A stretch of DNA of 5,221 nucleotides from Actinomycetota bacterium. GTDB lineage: Bacteria > Actinomycetota > Thermoleophilia > Solirubrobacterales > Solirubrobacteraceae. Below the pieces are notes generated by a model, which was given only the letters and a program-made list of their open reading frames with translations, had not been told where the DNA came from and ran no database searches. Location of the stretch: positions 2,309 to 7,529 of the forward strand of contig VAYD01000430.1 of assembly GCA_005883905.1 (NCBI GenBank), read 5' to 3'. A program made the translations under genes and the position numbers. Shown here one piece after another: positions 4,644 through 5,221 of this stretch; the first letter of the stretch is position 1, and the number at the start of each line of letters is the position of its first letter.

Positions 4644-4791
4644 GTGTCCCCAACCATGTCCCCAACCCTGCAAATCTGACAGCCCCGTACGCCGCCGAAC
4701 CCGGCGAAGCCAGCCTCAACGCCGCCGAATCCGAGCGCCAACGCGCCAATCATAATCCGCGTGTCGGGGGTTCGAGTCCCTCCTCCGGCAT
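4644..4791 (+). repeat. Repeat C: 148-bp att-like repeat ending in a tRNA(CAT) 3' fragment
   Basis: Third copy. The tandem 12-mers are the most regular here: GTGTCCCCAACC then ATGTCCCCAACC, followed by CTGCAAATCTGA, a middle related to that of copy A (CGAAGCC, GCCTCAACGCCGCC), and the terminal 59-bp block at 4733-4791 that is identical to copy B. The middle groups C with A while the end groups C with B. It ends 11 bases before the stop codon of the convergent MMPL gene. Confidence 0.9.
4750..4790 (+). pseudogene. 3' fragment of a CAT-anticodon tRNA (copy C)
   Basis: The sequence is identical to the copy at 2646-2686: anticodon CAT at 4751-4753, 3' anticodon strand TCCGC, intact T arm and acceptor strand, A at 4790. 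The preceding bases GCGCC cannot pair with TCCGC, so the crossover point lies at the 5' side of the anticodon loop. That the fragment is complete from the anticodon loop onward, with the same breakpoint in all copies, favours site-specific integration over random decay. Confidence 0.82.
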
Positions 4792-4802
4792 CACCCGGTG
4801 GT

Positions 4803-5221
4803 CTACGCGGGAACGGGCCGCGGCTGTGGCTCCTCGGCAACGCCCGTCCCGCCTGGTGTCGGCGGCTCGCTCGGCCCGTGCCGCGGCAGCACGTCGCGGC
4901 CTGCGCCGACGCGCGGCAGCCACTCGAGCCAGGACGGCAAGTACCAATTCCAGTCTCCGAGCAGCTTCATCGAGGCCGGGAGCAGGATGCCGCGGATGAT
5001 GGTCGCGTCGATCAGGACGGCCACAGCCAGTCCGACCCCGAGCTCCTTGAAGTCCAGGAAGCTCAGGGTGACGAAGACTGCGAACACCCCGACCATGACG
5101 GCGGCGGCGCTGGTCACGGTCCCTGCGGTCGTCGCGATGCCCTGCCTGACCGCATCGTCGGTGGACATCCCGCGGTCATACAGCTCGCGCACCCGGGACA
5201 GGATGAACACGTGGTAGTCCA
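4803..5221 (-). CDS. MMPL family transporter, C-terminal part (runs off right edge)
   Basis: The frame is open from the right edge to the TAG at 4803-4805 and shows 138 residues. It starts DYHVFILSRVRELYDRGMST, the motif found at the cytoplasmic end of a late transmembrane helix in MMPL/RND proteins. Two hydrophobic stretches follow: VTSAAAVMVGVFAVFVTLSF, and ELGVGLAVAVLIDATIIRGI continuing LLPASMKLLG, with the conserved Asp and Arg. NWYLPSWLEWLPRV is the typical last amphipathic segment. A Pro/Glu-rich tail (about 35 residues) ends the protein. MMPL proteins are inner-membrane, proton-driven exporters of lipids and other hydrophobic compounds; the cargo is not known here. Full-length members have 700-1000 residues, so most of the gene is outside. 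It converges on repeat C. Confidence 0.88.
   Translation of the reverse strand, partial: DYHVFILSRVRELYDRGMSTDDAVRQGIATTAGTVTSAAAVMVGVFAVFVTLSFLDFKELGVGLAVAVLIDATIIRGILLPASMKLLGDWNWYLPSWLEWLPRVGAGRDVLPRHGPSEPPTPGGTGVAEEPQPRPVPA

Noticed and set aside
4636..4690. Minus-strand L-G-T-W-L-G-T in repeat C as the C-terminus of an integrase
   Set aside because: The protein would have to come from the tRNA side, where only about 100 bases including the tRNA fragment are available, so there is no room for an integrase body.
749..4790. Functional tRNA-Met or tRNA-Ile2 genes at the three repeats
   Set aside because: The 5' acceptor strand, D arm and 5' anticodon strand are absent, and the bases before the anticodon loop do not pair with TCCGC.
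644..4791. Integron attC sites or a CRISPR array
   Set aside because: The repeats lack the attC inverted-repeat architecture and GTTRRRY end, they contain tRNA sequence, and spacers of about 2 kb with genes exclude CRISPR.
4750..4999. Plus-strand frames across the MMPL C-terminus
   Set aside because: The minus strand encodes clear MMPL transmembrane segments with a stop next to repeat C; the plus-strand frames are low-complexity shadows.

Overview
High-GC bacterial DNA, most likely from an actinobacterial lineage (Thermoleophilia/Solirubrobacterales-like is a guess from gene content: TIGR03118 family protein, class III cyclase with an N-terminal 'LPDSAFAYID' module, MMPL transporter, leaderless-looking GTG start). 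No intact RNA gene, integrase or transposase is visible.

Layout from left to right. At 1-380 (-) lies the N-terminal part of a secreted TIGR03118 protein that runs off the left edge and has a very strong Shine-Dalgarno sequence. 381-811 is non-coding and holds a palindrome and repeat A. 812-1627 (-) is an apparently intact cyclase-domain protein. About 1724-1786 (-) is a cupin scrap. 1832-2407 (-) is a chimeric reading frame: the N-terminal two thirds of an M15 (VanY-like) peptidase joined to the C-terminal tail of a TIGR03118 protein. Repeat B follows at 2540-2687. 2745-2810 (-) encodes the last 21 residues of an M15 peptidase, and 2821-3108 (-) the N-terminal part of a GNAT acetyltransferase carrying two compensating frameshifts. 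3260-4258 (+) is a complete extended SDR epimerase/dehydratase, followed by two hairpins. 4405-4440 (-) is a second kind of tRNA 3' fragment. Repeat C is at 4644-4791. 4803-5221 (-) is the C-terminal end of an MMPL transporter running off the right edge.

The organising element is a repeat of about 148 bp (A, B, C), all in the same orientation. Each copy starts with a tandem pair of 12-mers and ends with the 3' portion of a CAT-anticodon tRNA (Met or Ile2), from the anticodon loop to the discriminator base, without the 5' half. This is the expected structure of the attR-type ends left when elements integrate into a tRNA gene. The segments between repeats (1.9 and 2.1 kb) carry cargo genes but no recombinase, so they look like small non-autonomous elements accreted in tandem.

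The most unusual observation is how the broken genes are arranged. Read on the minus strand, an M15 tail lies before repeat B and an M15 N-terminus after it; a TIGR03118 tail lies before the cyclase plus repeat A, and a TIGR03118 N-terminus after them. Each N-terminal part is joined to the tail of the next gene. This is a permutation, not an insertion. It would result if gene-plus-repeat circles had been opened inside the gene and joined, or from tandem duplication followed by deletions, or from a chimeric assembly. The circle model makes a testable prediction: a GNAT C-terminal tail should lie to the right of the MMPL gene, outside this window.
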